Assembly (NCBI GenBank): GCA_023525715.1
Contig: CM042013.1
Coordinates: forward strand, 80,682,494 to 80,746,493
Source of the DNA: Cichorium intybus
Taxonomy: Eukaryota; Streptophyta; Magnoliopsida; Asterales; Asteraceae
Direction of reading: 5' to 3'
DNA length: 64,000 nucleotides
In this document: in pieces, positions 1 through 10,319 of the stretch
Numbering within the stretch: the stretch's first letter is position 1
Layout of the letters: every line of letters begins with the position of its first letter
Notes under the pieces: generated by a model
Database searches by the model: none
The model's input: only the letters and a program-made list of their open reading frames with translations
What the model was told of the DNA's origin: nothing
Translations under genes and position numbers: made by a program

Positions 1-2325
1 CGGAAACTCTATACAATTTGTACGGAGAACTTCAATCGTATGAATCCTCGATTGACCCACCAACCTCTACAGCTTTTGGAGGACCACTTGCTCTCGTTTC
101 CACATCAAACCAAAACCAAACACTTTTTCATGAACAAAACTCCAATCATTTTAATCAAACATCTTTTCAAAATCAACCATTTTTGAACAATTCTTTTGAT
201 CAAACTGATTTAAATGATGAAGCAGACTACCAACAATTGTGTGCTTTGGTTGCAAATACAAATCTCCAAAGATTTCTTCCAAATCACGGTCAATCGAATT
301 TTAAACCAAATTTTCAAAACCGACCACAATTTAGACAAAATAATTCTGGATTTCAACCAAGACCACAATTTGGTCAGAACAACCAAGGGTTTTCAACCAA
401 GACCTTATTTTGGACAAAATTCGCAAAGACCCTCTTTCCAAAATAACTCAAACCAGGGATTTCAAAACAATCCCAACTCAAATCATCAAAGCAATAACCA
501 AAACAACGGTCTTCAAAACCAAAACCGGGGATTCCAAAATCAAGGATACAATAATCAAAATAATGGTTTTTCAAACAACCAAAATTTTGGATTCCAACAA
601 AACTCCTCCCAATCTTCCCAACAAATCCAAACTCAAGCACCGGAACGACTTCCAATCAAAAGTCAAAAGGAAGAAAGTGATGAAGAAGTGATTATCTGTC
701 ACAATTGCAAAGGAACTAATCACTACGCAAGAGAGTGCCGAGCCAAAAACAAGACAAAAGTCAAAGACTCGGCATACTACGCTCAAAAAGCTGATGAGTT
801 AAAGAAAAAGGAAAACCAAGAAAACCAAAGAGCTTTGATGGCAATCCACGAACCAAATGTGGAATACTGGCCAACCTCTGAAGACGAAGCCGACAATGAA
901 CCGACACAATCCAACTTCTGCTTCGTAGTTGGTACAACTTCAAGAGCTCCAAATGTCATAGAACAGGTATGGTCTATGATCTCTGAACTCGGTTTTTCTA
1001 AAATAATTTTTGAGTCCCATATATCCAAAATTGAGAAAAGTTTAGAAGCTGATCTCAAGAAATACCATGACACAGTGGTTAATTCTGAAATCTTCAAATG
1101 TGAGTTACAAACCCTACAACTCAAATTTGCAGAATTAACCAGAACAAAGACCAAATTGGAAAGAGACGTTGAAAGAAAATCAGAAGATTACAATCACGTC
1201 TTTGAACAATTAAATCAATCTCTAATTCAGAAAAAGGAATTGGAATTAAAAAGTCAATCAGTCATTTCTTTTGAAACAAAAGATGTTTTAGAAATGGAAA
1301 TCATTCAGTTAACACAAAACTTTCAAGAGTCAACTGAAAAACACAAAATCTTAAATGAAAAACTGACTGATTCTTTAAACCAAATCACTTTTCTTGAATC
1401 TGAAAACAAAAGATTGATACGGAATGTGGAATCTATCAAAATTTCCAGAAAACTCAGTGATGATATTTTCACCAAAGCAAACACCTTGGGTACTGGAAAA
1501 TTTGATATGAGTTACAGACCAGGAATTGGTAGAGAAACCTTTGAAAAAGAACTAGAAAATCAAGAAAACATGATAATTTGTGAAAACTCTGAATCAACTC
1601 TACCAGATCTTTTCACATCTGTTAATGAGGAAGATTCAGATGACGAAACAGTTATCAACTGTAGCCCAGATGATACTGCTTTCACTGTTTCCAAAAAGTC
1701 TTTCAAAAGAGTCTTAAATTCTGAAACAGACTCAGCTAGTTCTTTAACTCACCAAATCAAACATACCAACGAAACCACCAAATCTAAAAACTTTTTGAAT
1801 GGAGAAAATTCCTTTTACGAGGTTGGTAGTACTTCTGTACCAACTGCTTTTCCTACAATGAGTTCATCAATTGTTGAAAAAACTAGTCCGGGACAAAAAT
1901 ACTCCAAGAAACAACAAATAAGCAAAAAACCCGTTCAAGTCACCAAAACCCCACTTGTCAAGCTAAAAGTTTTTGAAAACCAACCAAAGAAACCAGTTAA
2001 ACCCTACGTCATACCTCATAAACAGGTTTCCAAACAAAAACCAAAACCTCTTCAGAAACCTTTTCAAAACCGTTCATCATACCCCAGATATGAAGAAAAC
2101 TTTTCAAATCAATTTTCACATCTAGGATATCGTTCACCAAATCACAGATCTTATCAACTCACAGGTTATCAAAAACAAATCATATTTTGGGAAAACTTGA
2201 TAAATCAAATAAAACCTCATCCATTCTATCCCAATAAACCAAAGTCATTGAACAACAAACCCAAAATAGCAAAAGCTAACAAACCAGGACCCATTCAGAT
2301 CTGGGTACCTAAAATTTCTGTCTAA
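1..2325 (+). pseudogene. gag: Element A gag (nucleocapsid) pseudogene, 5' truncated and frameshifted
   Basis: Corresponds to the gag of B from about residue 200 to the end. A Gln/Asn-rich stretch carries repeated FQN/GFQ units. A CCHC zinc knuckle (CHNCKGTNHYAREC) lies at about 697-738. A long charged coiled coil follows (about 1020-1450), then an acidic conserved block (1633-1712), a basic Lys/Pro/Gln tail, and a C-terminus ending WVPKISV before TAA (2323-2325). The reading frame changes at about 385-395 in a GGGTTTT run; one extra base there explains it. The first frame stops at 446 and the second is open from 214 to 2325. Gag would form the virus-like particle and bind RNA; this copy cannot make the full protein. 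Confidence 0.85.
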
Positions 2326-5300
2326 TTGCAGGGATCTAATGCTGGAGAACCCAAGGATGATACATGGTACATTGATAGTGGCTGCTACAAGCATATGACA
2401 GGAAACAGAAACTACCTTCGTGACTTCAGACCCACCCAAACCAATCAAGACGTTACCTTTGGCAACAACATGACGGCAGAAATCAAAGGTTATGGAAACA
2501 TAACAAATGGTAAATTTACCATAAAGAAAGTTGCCTATGTCGATGACCTGAAACACAACCTCATCAGTGTTTCTCAACTGTGTGATAACGATCTTGAAGT
2601 TTTATTCATGAAACAACAAAGCTTGATCATGAACGCCAACACCAAAGAAATCATTGTTGATTCACACCGTGCCGGAAATATGTATCCACTAGACATGGAT
2701 CTTATTTATGGTAAACCCGATATTTGTCTGCTATCCAAAGCCCCAGCAGATATTAGTTGGTTATGGCACCGCCGCCTTTCCCATCTAAATTTCGGGTACA
2801 TCAACAAATTAATCGGCGATGATCTAGTTCGAGGACTGCCACTTTTGAAGCTCGACAATAAAACTCTTTGTGCCGCTTGTGAAAAGGGAAAACTTTCCAA
2901 ATCCTCTCACAAAAGCATTACAGAATCTAGTGTATCCGAACCACTAGAATTGATGCACATAGACCTCTGTGGCCCCGCCAAAATCCAAACAATACAAGGG
3001 AAGAAGTATGTCCTTGTCATAGTTGATGCCTTCTCTCGATTTACATGAGTCTTTTTCTTAAGACTAAAATCAGAAGCACCAGAAGAGATGATCAACTTTA
3101 TAAAACAGATCGAACTAAAGCTCAAACAACCAGTTCGAAGAATCCGAAGTGATAATGGTTTAGAGTTCAAAAACATAACTCTAGACTCATTTCTCAAAAA
3201 CAAAGGCATCGAACACAACTTCTCAGCCCCTTACACTCCTCAACAAAACGGCGTTGTTGAAAGAAGGAACCGAACTTTGTGCGAAGCTGCAAGATCAATG
3301 CTCATCTTTGCTGATCTGCCACAATACTTCTGGGCAGAAGCAATTGCCACAGCTTGCTACACACAAAATCGCTCCTTAATTCACAAAAATCTTCATAAAA
3401 CACCATATGAAGTCATTAACAACCGAAAACCAAATATCAAATTTTTTCATATTTTTGGTTGTCGATGCTTCATAAAGAATAATAAAGACCACCTTTCAAA
3501 ATTTGAATCAAGGTCGGACGAAGGAATTTTCCTTGGTTACTCATTTTCTTCAGCTGCTTATCGAGTACTGAACAAACGTACAAGAGTAATTGAAGAAAGT
3601 ACCGATGTCCACTTCGATGAATTTTATGTCAGAAAATTGGATCGTGAACATTTTGGTTCACAAATGATAGATAATATTTTTCAAAATCCAATTCCACAAA
3701 CACCATCTCCTGACATAGACATTGAAGTTGATATTGATTTACTTTTTGAACAACCTAAAACTGCTTATAATTCTGAAATTCTAACTACTCAAATTGATCC
3801 TACAGGAACACCCACTGAAGGAACTCCACAAAGAAACAGAAATGTTGCAGATCAAGTTGAGGGGGAACCACAAACACATACTTCCTCATTAGAACAAACA
3901 CCAAATCCTCCTTTAACCACTCCAAATTTAACCACCCCAGATTTTACCACTCCATCCCCAAATATCCAAAACAATCCCGATGTAACATTTATGGGGGAAC
4001 CTTCAAACCTCTTCCAAGAAGAAATTACTGGAGAAGAACAATGGGATACAGAAAATCCTATTATTACAACGGAAGAAAATCGTTTAATAAAATGGACCAG
4101 AAACCATCCCACTGACCTAATCATCGGAGATCCCAATTCAGGCATCCAAACTAGAGCCGCAACTGCAAATGAATATTTATTTGGAGCCTTCCTATCCATG
4201 ACTAAACCCAAAACCATACATACTGCTCTCAAAGACCCAGACTGGATAAAACCTATGCAAGAAGAGCTAGCTGAATTCGAAAGAAATGACGTATGGAATC
4301 TTATTCCTACACCACCCGATGTTACTACCATAGGTTCAAGATGGGTATTCAGAAACAAGACTGACGATCAAGGAGTCGTGTGTCGAAACAAGGCACGTCT
4401 CGTAGTCAAAGGCTATTCACAACAAGAAGGAATAGACTACGATGAAACATATGCTCCAGTCGCCAGAATAGAAGCTATCCGCATCTTTCTCGCATATGCT
4501 GCACATAAGAACTTTAAAGTTTTTCAAATGGACGTTAAATGTGCATTCCTACATGGAGAGTTAGATCGAGATGTTTATATCCAACAACCACCAGGCTTTG
4601 AAGATCCCAACTTTCCTCATCACAGCTTCAAATTGCAGAAAGTTGTCTATGGCTTAAAACAAGCACCCCGTGCCTGGTATGCCACGTTGTCAACATTTCT
4701 CGAAGAATCAGGTTTTAAAAGAGGTTCAATCGATCAAACCCTTTTTCGTAAAATCTTTAATAAACATCTGTTAATCATACAAATATATGTTGATGACATT
4801 ATTTTCGGTTCTACTGATGAATCTTTGAGTGTTAAGTTTGCAGATTTAATGAAAAGCAAATTTGAAATGAGCATGATTGGGGAGATGACTACTTTTCTCG
4901 GACTTCAAATCAAACAGTCAACTGATGGAATTTTCATCAACCAAGAGAATTATGTCAAAAACCTACTCACTCGCTTTTCAATGGACAAATCCAATACTGC
5001 CAAAACCCCAATGGCCTTTAGATACAAAATCGATGCAGACTTAAATGGCAAACCCGTTGACCTGGAAAAGATATCGTGGAATGATCGGATCACTATTATA
5101 CCTCACTGCCAGCAGACCTGACATTATGTTTTCTACTTGTGTCTGTGCCAGATACCAAGCAAATCCAATGGAATCCCATGTCATTGCTGTGAAACGCATC
5201 TTCAAATACCTAAAAGGCACTCCCAAACTTGGCCTTTGGTATCCAGCTAAATCCGATTTTCAGCTGAACGCTTTCACCGACTCAGACTATGGAGGATGCA

Positions 5301-5743
5301 AGCTAGATAGGAAAAGTACATCTGGTAGCTGTCAATTCCTAGGAGGTCGACTAGTGAGTTGGTCTTCAAAGAAACAGAGTTGTGTATCCACATCAACAGC
5401 AGAAGCTGAATACGTCGCTGCCGCTAGCTGTTGTTCACAAGTCATATGGATGCAAACTCAACTGCGTGACTATGGCTTCAGAGTTTCACAAATTCCCATA
5501 TTTTGTGACTCAACCAGTGCAATAGCCATTTCTCACAATCCCGTTCACCATTCCATGACAAAGCACATCGATATTCGATATCACTTCATTAAAGACAACA
5601 TTCAAAAGGGTCATATCGAATTACACTTCATAAACACCGAAGATCAAATTGCCGATGTCTTCACTAAGGCTCTCGATGAAACAAAGTTTCTATACTTCCT
5701 AGGCCGTCTAGGAATGTTAAATCCAGATATCATCCATCCTTAA
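2326..5743 (+). pseudogene. pol: Element A pol (PR-INT-RT-RNase H) pseudogene
   Basis: Begins directly after the gag TAA in the same frame, as in B. Visible in order: aspartic protease (WYIDSGCYKHMTG), GAG-pre-integrase HHCC region (HRRLSHL ... CAACEKG), integrase core with its D,D-E residues (HIDLCGP; RSDNGLEFKN; YTPQQNGVVERRNRT), a variable Pro/Thr-rich linker, RVT_2 reverse transcriptase with YVDDIIFGS, and copia RNase H (TDSDYGG; STAEAEY). Two lesions: TGA at 3046-3048 where B has TGG (Trp), and an extra base near 5063 that shifts the frame before RNase H. Bases 2818-5352 are almost identical to B while both flanks are clearly diverged. Confidence 0.9.
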
Positions 5744-7457
5744 ACTTTTACTTTTTGTTTGTACAAAATTGTGTTTACTTTTATTCAAAAAGAAAATTCA
5801 AAAAAAAAATTACAAAACTTCAAAAGACAAAAAGATTTTAGATTTTTATAATTTTCATATCTTTCCTTTAAAAAAATACCAAAAACATTCAAATAACCAA
5901 ATTTCAAAAAAAAAAACATTCAAAAACAAATCTTCAAAAATGCAATAAAAGACTTGCCATAATAAGCTTTTATAGAACCTTGTGATTAATCGTCTCTTGA
6001 CTTAATTTTTCAGATGCTTATGCTCGATGAAGATTTTAAGTCATATTGATTCTCAATTGGAGTGAAGGTTCAAATCTCCTACTTTTCATAATGTATATAA
6101 CTTTATTTCCTTCGATTTTATTTCATTATTGATGATTTTAAACAATCAAGGGACATAAGGTTAGGAGGTTCAGATGAAAACAAAAACCCATGTGAGAATT
6201 TGTGCCTCGTCGATCTAAATCATTGTCGAATTCAATTCTTGTGAGCTTAGGTGTGTCACTATTGCTTATAAGGTATATCCGATTATACCTTGTCACGGTC
6301 TCATTTTTGCTTAGATATCAAAATGACCAGGGACGATACATTCATTTCTTACATACTAGACAAAGTGTCTTTTATGCCACCTATCCCTATCTAGATAAAA
6401 GCCAACCAAAAATGAAGACAGCCTCAAAATGGAAAGACTCCAAACGACGACATATCCAACAAGAAAATCAAAGGCGAAACAAAGATCTATCAACATCTAA
6501 TCCTCAAAGACGAATCAAAAAGAAACTCAAATCACCCACCGAAGAAATACCAAGTTAAACAAACTTTCAACCAAATGGTTATTTCAAAACAAACATCATC
6601 AAATTCAGTAATTTGTTTTTAACCATTTTCAGAAAAGCAAACATCTCAATTACTCAAGACAGATACTCTTACAAAAACAAAAACAAAAAAATTTTGTTCT
6701 CAATTGTAGCAACTTCGCAATGATAAAACAAAATATCTTTTTACAATAAATCGATATTGATCAACAAACAGGATACCATCAAAGAAGAAGCTGCAACAAT
6801 AATGGATTTCCCGGGATACTGTAGCATTCATCACTGAAGATTCTTAGTTGCAAACCGCACTATGAAAATTGCTAAACCTCTCTACAAGTATTTCCCGACG
6901 GAGAGAGAGTGAACGTTAATGGCATGAATGAAGAAACCCATTGAGTAATGCCGAAACCAGTCTTATGTGATTGATTATCTAATAATGAGACTAAGTGACT
7001 TTACCGGAAAAGCATAGATGAACACCTCCAATATGAGTGTGAGTCGTCAGAGAGAGAGATATCACTCATTTTTAGTGATCATTAACTTGTTCTGCTGCCA
7101 GAACAACCAAACACCCAAGTGAAATGTGAGCTATATCTATGAGCGTTCATCTGAATCGACCTGTTAGACCACTTGTCGTCATAAATAATGCTATAAAATC
7201 TTAAGAAATTTATTTAGATACATATATGGCTACCCTTTGATAACCGAACCCGAGACTTTGATTCGGAAACAAACATTCTTCAAAATCTTTTTCAAAACAT
7301 AAGATATGTAAAACCAAGTCACAAACTTTCAAAATGATTACAATGGTTTTATATATATCTTATTATTGACAAAACTTTTATCCCAAATCTTCAATGTTAA
7401 AACTGTTAATGTGATTATATCTGTCCTTATTTCATCAATGATCACATAGGGGGAAAT
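5744..7457 (+). other. Element A 3' noncoding region and polypurine tract
   Basis: AT-rich, with A-runs just after pol. A 118-codon ORF here (6202-6558) is not preserved in the homologous region of B, so I treat the region as noncoding; Sireviruses often have such a spacer and some carry an env-like ORF there. Two blocks are strikingly conserved with B: 6298-6350 (B 17081-17133) and 6891-6976 (B 17552-17636). The PPT is the purine-rich run AGGGGGAAA at 7448-7456, abutting the LTR. Confidence 0.75.
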
Positions 7458-8299
7458 TGTTGAAAAATGTTTTTGTATGTGACCATCATTGAAATAAGAC
7501 GAACTGTTTTTATATTATCCAACAAATATTATCAGTTTATTTCAGGTTGCATGGATTCGAGATTGAACGAGAAAACGAGAAAATAAAAGAAAATGAGTTT
7601 TAAAGCCAAAACAAAGAAAAATATAAATGAAAATTGAATTAAATCTATTTAAAATGAATTTTTCGAAATATATTTTCTAAATAATTTATTTTATTAGACT
7701 TAATTAATTTTATAAATTAAAAATAAATTTTCCTAATTTATTTTGATTTATTTCGGATTTTTAAAACTTTTAAAAACAATAGAAAAGAAACAGCCGGAGC
7801 CCAGCAACAGGCCCAGCTCCACAAGCCCAAGAGCCGCAGCCCACTTGCCTGATCCAGCTCGCATGCGACGTCCGGAACCCGCCTACCCGCTCCGGATCCG
7901 AACCCGCATCGCAACCGGCTCCATTTTACCTCACAGGAAGATCCGTGCCCTAACCCGGCTCCCCGACCCGTTCCGTAGTCTCCTTCAACCCGGTGTACTC
8001 ACAAACAACACGCGGACCTTACCCGATCCGAACCGCCCCACGTCCGAACCACTTTACCTCACATCAGGGTCCACGCGTCGACCCAGAACGCGACCCACGA
8101 CCCGACCGGCGGTTTTAGCCTCAAAATCTTTCATTTTCAACCCCTAAACTTCCGAAAACTTATCAAAACTCACCCAAAACCCTTACAACTCCATATATAA
8201 ACCATTTTACACCATTTTTTCATTACAACACATAATTATAAACCAAAACTCTCTCAAAAACCTCTCCAACTTCCACCATCTTATTTCCAACCTTCCAAA

Positions 8300-8535
8300 C
8301 ACTCTCCAAAAACACCAAGAACACCAACATCAACACCAAGAAAAACACCAAGAACACCAAGAAAAAACACCAAGAACACCAAGATCAACACCAAGAACAC
8401 CAAGATCATCAAACAAGATCACCAAGATCACCAAGATCAGTCAATTTATTTGACGAACCTACTTGATAGACCAGTCGTTCCATAGTCCTGTTGTAACTCA
8501 GTTCAGTCAATCTATTGACGAACCTACTTGATATA
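8300..8535. repeat. Tandem repeats in element A LTR (CACCAAGAA-type and a 33-bp pair)
   Basis: 8309-8440 is a run of short units built on AACACCAAGA. Next to it a roughly 33-bp unit (CAGTCAAT...TTGACGAACCTACTTGATA) occurs twice, at about 8435-8468 and 8503-8533, followed by a short (AT)n. Copy-number slippage within R/U5 is the simplest explanation. Confidence 0.7.
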
Positions 8536-8609
8536 TATATATATATATATTTATATAATTATAGTATTTATATTATTCATCGTTTTATGTCTTTTAATTA
8601 TAGTCATTT

Positions 8610-8614
8610 ATATT
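8610..8614. repeat. Target-site duplication of element B (left copy; right copy 19496-19500)
   Basis: ATATT occurs immediately before the TG of B's 5' LTR and immediately after the CA of its 3' LTR. A perfect 5-bp duplication is standard for copia integration and proves that B inserted into A's LTR. Confidence 0.95.
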
Positions 8615-8828
8615 TGTTGAAAATATATTTTTGTATGTGACAATCACTGAAATAAGATGAACTGTTATTATCTAACAAATATTATCAGTTTATTCCAGAT
8701 TGCGTGAATTCAATATCAAAAACAAGAATAAATCAAGACCCGAGAAACTTTGAGAAAACATCCAAACCTGAGGAAGTAACACTTCAAACCAAAGAGCAAA
8801 ATACAACAATATCACACTGCTACAGCGC

Positions 8829-9191
8829 TCGCGACGCGACGACCATCTTGGTCGCGACGCGAAGCGTTCAACGCGAGACAGAAGGCATGGTCGCGACTTG
8901 AAGGAGAAACAAAGACAGAAGACCAAAAATCGCCCAGCGATCGCGACGCGACGAAGGTGATGGTCGCGACGCGAAGAGCTTGAACGCGAAGCTCCAACGT
9001 GACACCACCAACTTTCAAATCGCGAGACTACCAACTCACTACCTTCGCGACGCGACCAAAAGCAACGCGACCAAAAGGAATCGCGACGAAAAGCTCGACA
9101 TACCAGCGAAGACGCACTGACCCGACAAAAAGCGCACCGACCACCAGCGAAGGCCCTTCGCGACGCGACGGACCATCCGGTCGCGACGCGA
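8829..9191 (+). promoter_or_regulatory. Three paired CG-rich modules in B's U3
   Basis: Each module is two copies of the 11-mer TCGCGACGCGA set 22-23 bp apart start to start: 8829-8840 with 8851-8862; 8941-8952 with 8963-8974; 9158-9169 with 9180-9191. The 10-bp spacers differ in sequence (GACCATCTTG, GAAGGTGATG, GGACCATCCG) but not in length. A degenerate fourth copy starts at 9045. The last module ends 19 bp before the TATA box. The same set recurs in the 3' LTR 9479 bp further right. CGCG boxes are the known core of CAMTA-type calmodulin-binding factor sites; that this is their role here is inference. Confidence 0.7.
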
Positions 9192-9210
9192 GCCCTGTAT
9201 GTTCAGCAAC

Positions 9211-9217
9211 TATAAAT
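9211..9217 (+). promoter_or_regulatory. TATA box of element B 5' LTR
   Basis: TATAAAT preceded by CAAC and followed by TTAAGCC. It is the only good TATA box downstream of the CG modules; transcription would start about 25-35 bp further on. Copy in the 3' LTR at 18690-18696. Confidence 0.7.
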
Positions 9218-10018
9218 TAAGCCTTTCTCTTGCTATTTTGTTACACCCAATCAACCAAGAATTATACACTCATATACTCTCCAAGAAACCCACGACCAGA
9301 AACTTCAAGACTCTCAAATCTCTGCATTTGGTAACAAGAATCAAACCGCACAACCGCAAGAAACAAGATATCCTCCCGACACCAAAACTCCAAACCTCTA
9401 AACAACCTCTACCCGACACCAAACCTCAAACCTCCAAACAACCTCTACCCGACACTAAATATCACGAAAACCTCATTCAAACCCGAGCAAAGAACAAGAA
9501 TCGAAGCTTCAAAGAAAATCGTCATATTCATCTGTTATCGATAAGTTCTTTTGAAATTATCCGTGTTATTATTGATTTATTGAAACTGTTATAAATCAAC
9601 TGTACCAAACATCCAAGACATAAAAATTGAACCGTGACAACGAAAACACATGTGGACTGTATTTAACCGAGACATCTAACTTCTAACTTCTAACCTTTTT
9701 ATTTACTGTAAAAACACGTTATCGTTGATAATGGCGTTTATTACATCTAACATCTAATTTCTAACTTCTAACTTCTAACCTTTTATTTATTGTAAAAACA
9801 CGTTATCGTTGATAATGGAGTTTATTACACCTAACATTTAACTTCTAACTTTTACTTTACTTACCGCTTTCTGTCCATTTAAATACTGTCTAGTTTAGAT
9901 TTACTATTCCGCAACTCTATTTTATTTCCGCATATTATAGACAAAATACATATCTGTCACACAGTAACCGGCTTAAAAACCCTTATTCGTGGAGATCGAT
10001 TATCGTATTTTCAACAAT

Positions 10019-10030
10019 TGGTATCAGAGC
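10019..10030 (+). promoter_or_regulatory. Element B primer binding site (tRNA-iMet)
   Basis: TGGTATCAGAGC two bases after the LTR end is the standard plant complement of the 3' end of initiator-Met tRNA, from which minus-strand cDNA is primed. Confidence 0.95.
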
Positions 10031-10319
10031 TCGTGTGATTTAATCTGAAATTTTTGTCGTGAACTGTTGTGTAGCGTTTTTATAAACCACCAATAAGTTT
10101 CCTTTAAAAATTTCATCTTAATATCACTTGTTCAACAAAAAAAAAATTTAAAAACAAACAAAAACATTTAAAAATTACTTGTGTGATTTATTTTGAAAAT
10201 TTTTGTCGAGAACTTTTGTGTAGCGTTTTTATAAACCACCAATAAGTTTCCTTTAAAAATTTTCATTTTAACATCACATTTTCGTTAACAAAAAAAAAAA
10301 AAAAAAAAAAAAAACAAAA
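10031..10319 (+). repeat. Element B leader with an internal direct repeat
   Basis: Untranslated leader between PBS and the gag ATG. About 100 bp (GTGTGATTTA... through AAGTTTCCTTTAAAAAT) at 10034-10133 is repeated at 10182-10283 with a few changes. Each copy ends in an A-run; the second A-run (about 10289-10318) abuts the start codon. No ORF. Confidence 0.8.

Larger units (their letters stand above)
7458..8614 (+). repeat. Element A 3' LTR, first part (split by B)
   Basis: Starts TGTTGAAAAATG right after the PPT. It is U3 plus R, followed after B by 19501-19719. The total LTR is about 1376 bp, close to B's 1402, and the first ~80 bp and the last ~50 bp resemble B's LTR, but the middle is unrelated: a GC-rich block at 7790-8115 with several CG-containing near-palindromes instead of B's TCGCGACGCGA units. 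A TATA box is at 8194-8201 (TATATAAA). Confidence 0.85.
8615..10016 (+). repeat. Element B 5' LTR
   Basis: TGTTGAAAAT ... ATTTTCAACA. U3 carries three CG-rich paired modules (8829-9191), TATA box 9211-9217, and R/U5 with a direct duplication: about 9666-9768 is repeated, somewhat shortened, at about 9745-9850 (TAACTTCTAAC-rich units around the shared string AAAACACGTTATCG). A 131-codon ORF at 9199-9594 is also in the 3' LTR but has no recognisable domain and overlaps the TATA box; I do not call it a gene. Confidence 0.95.

Noticed and set aside
6202..6558. 118-codon ORF in A's 3' spacer as an env-like gene
   Set aside because: The homologous part of B has a different, non-matching ORF (17211-17573); no signal peptide; frame not conserved.
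7743..8147. 134-codon Pro/Arg-rich ORF in A's LTR
   Set aside because: U3 sequence rich in CCCG/CCGA words; no conserved partner; upstream of the TATA box.
9199..9594. 131-codon ORF in B's LTR (copy 18678-19073)
   Set aside because: Lies in R/U5 over the TATA box; identical because the LTRs are young; no domain.
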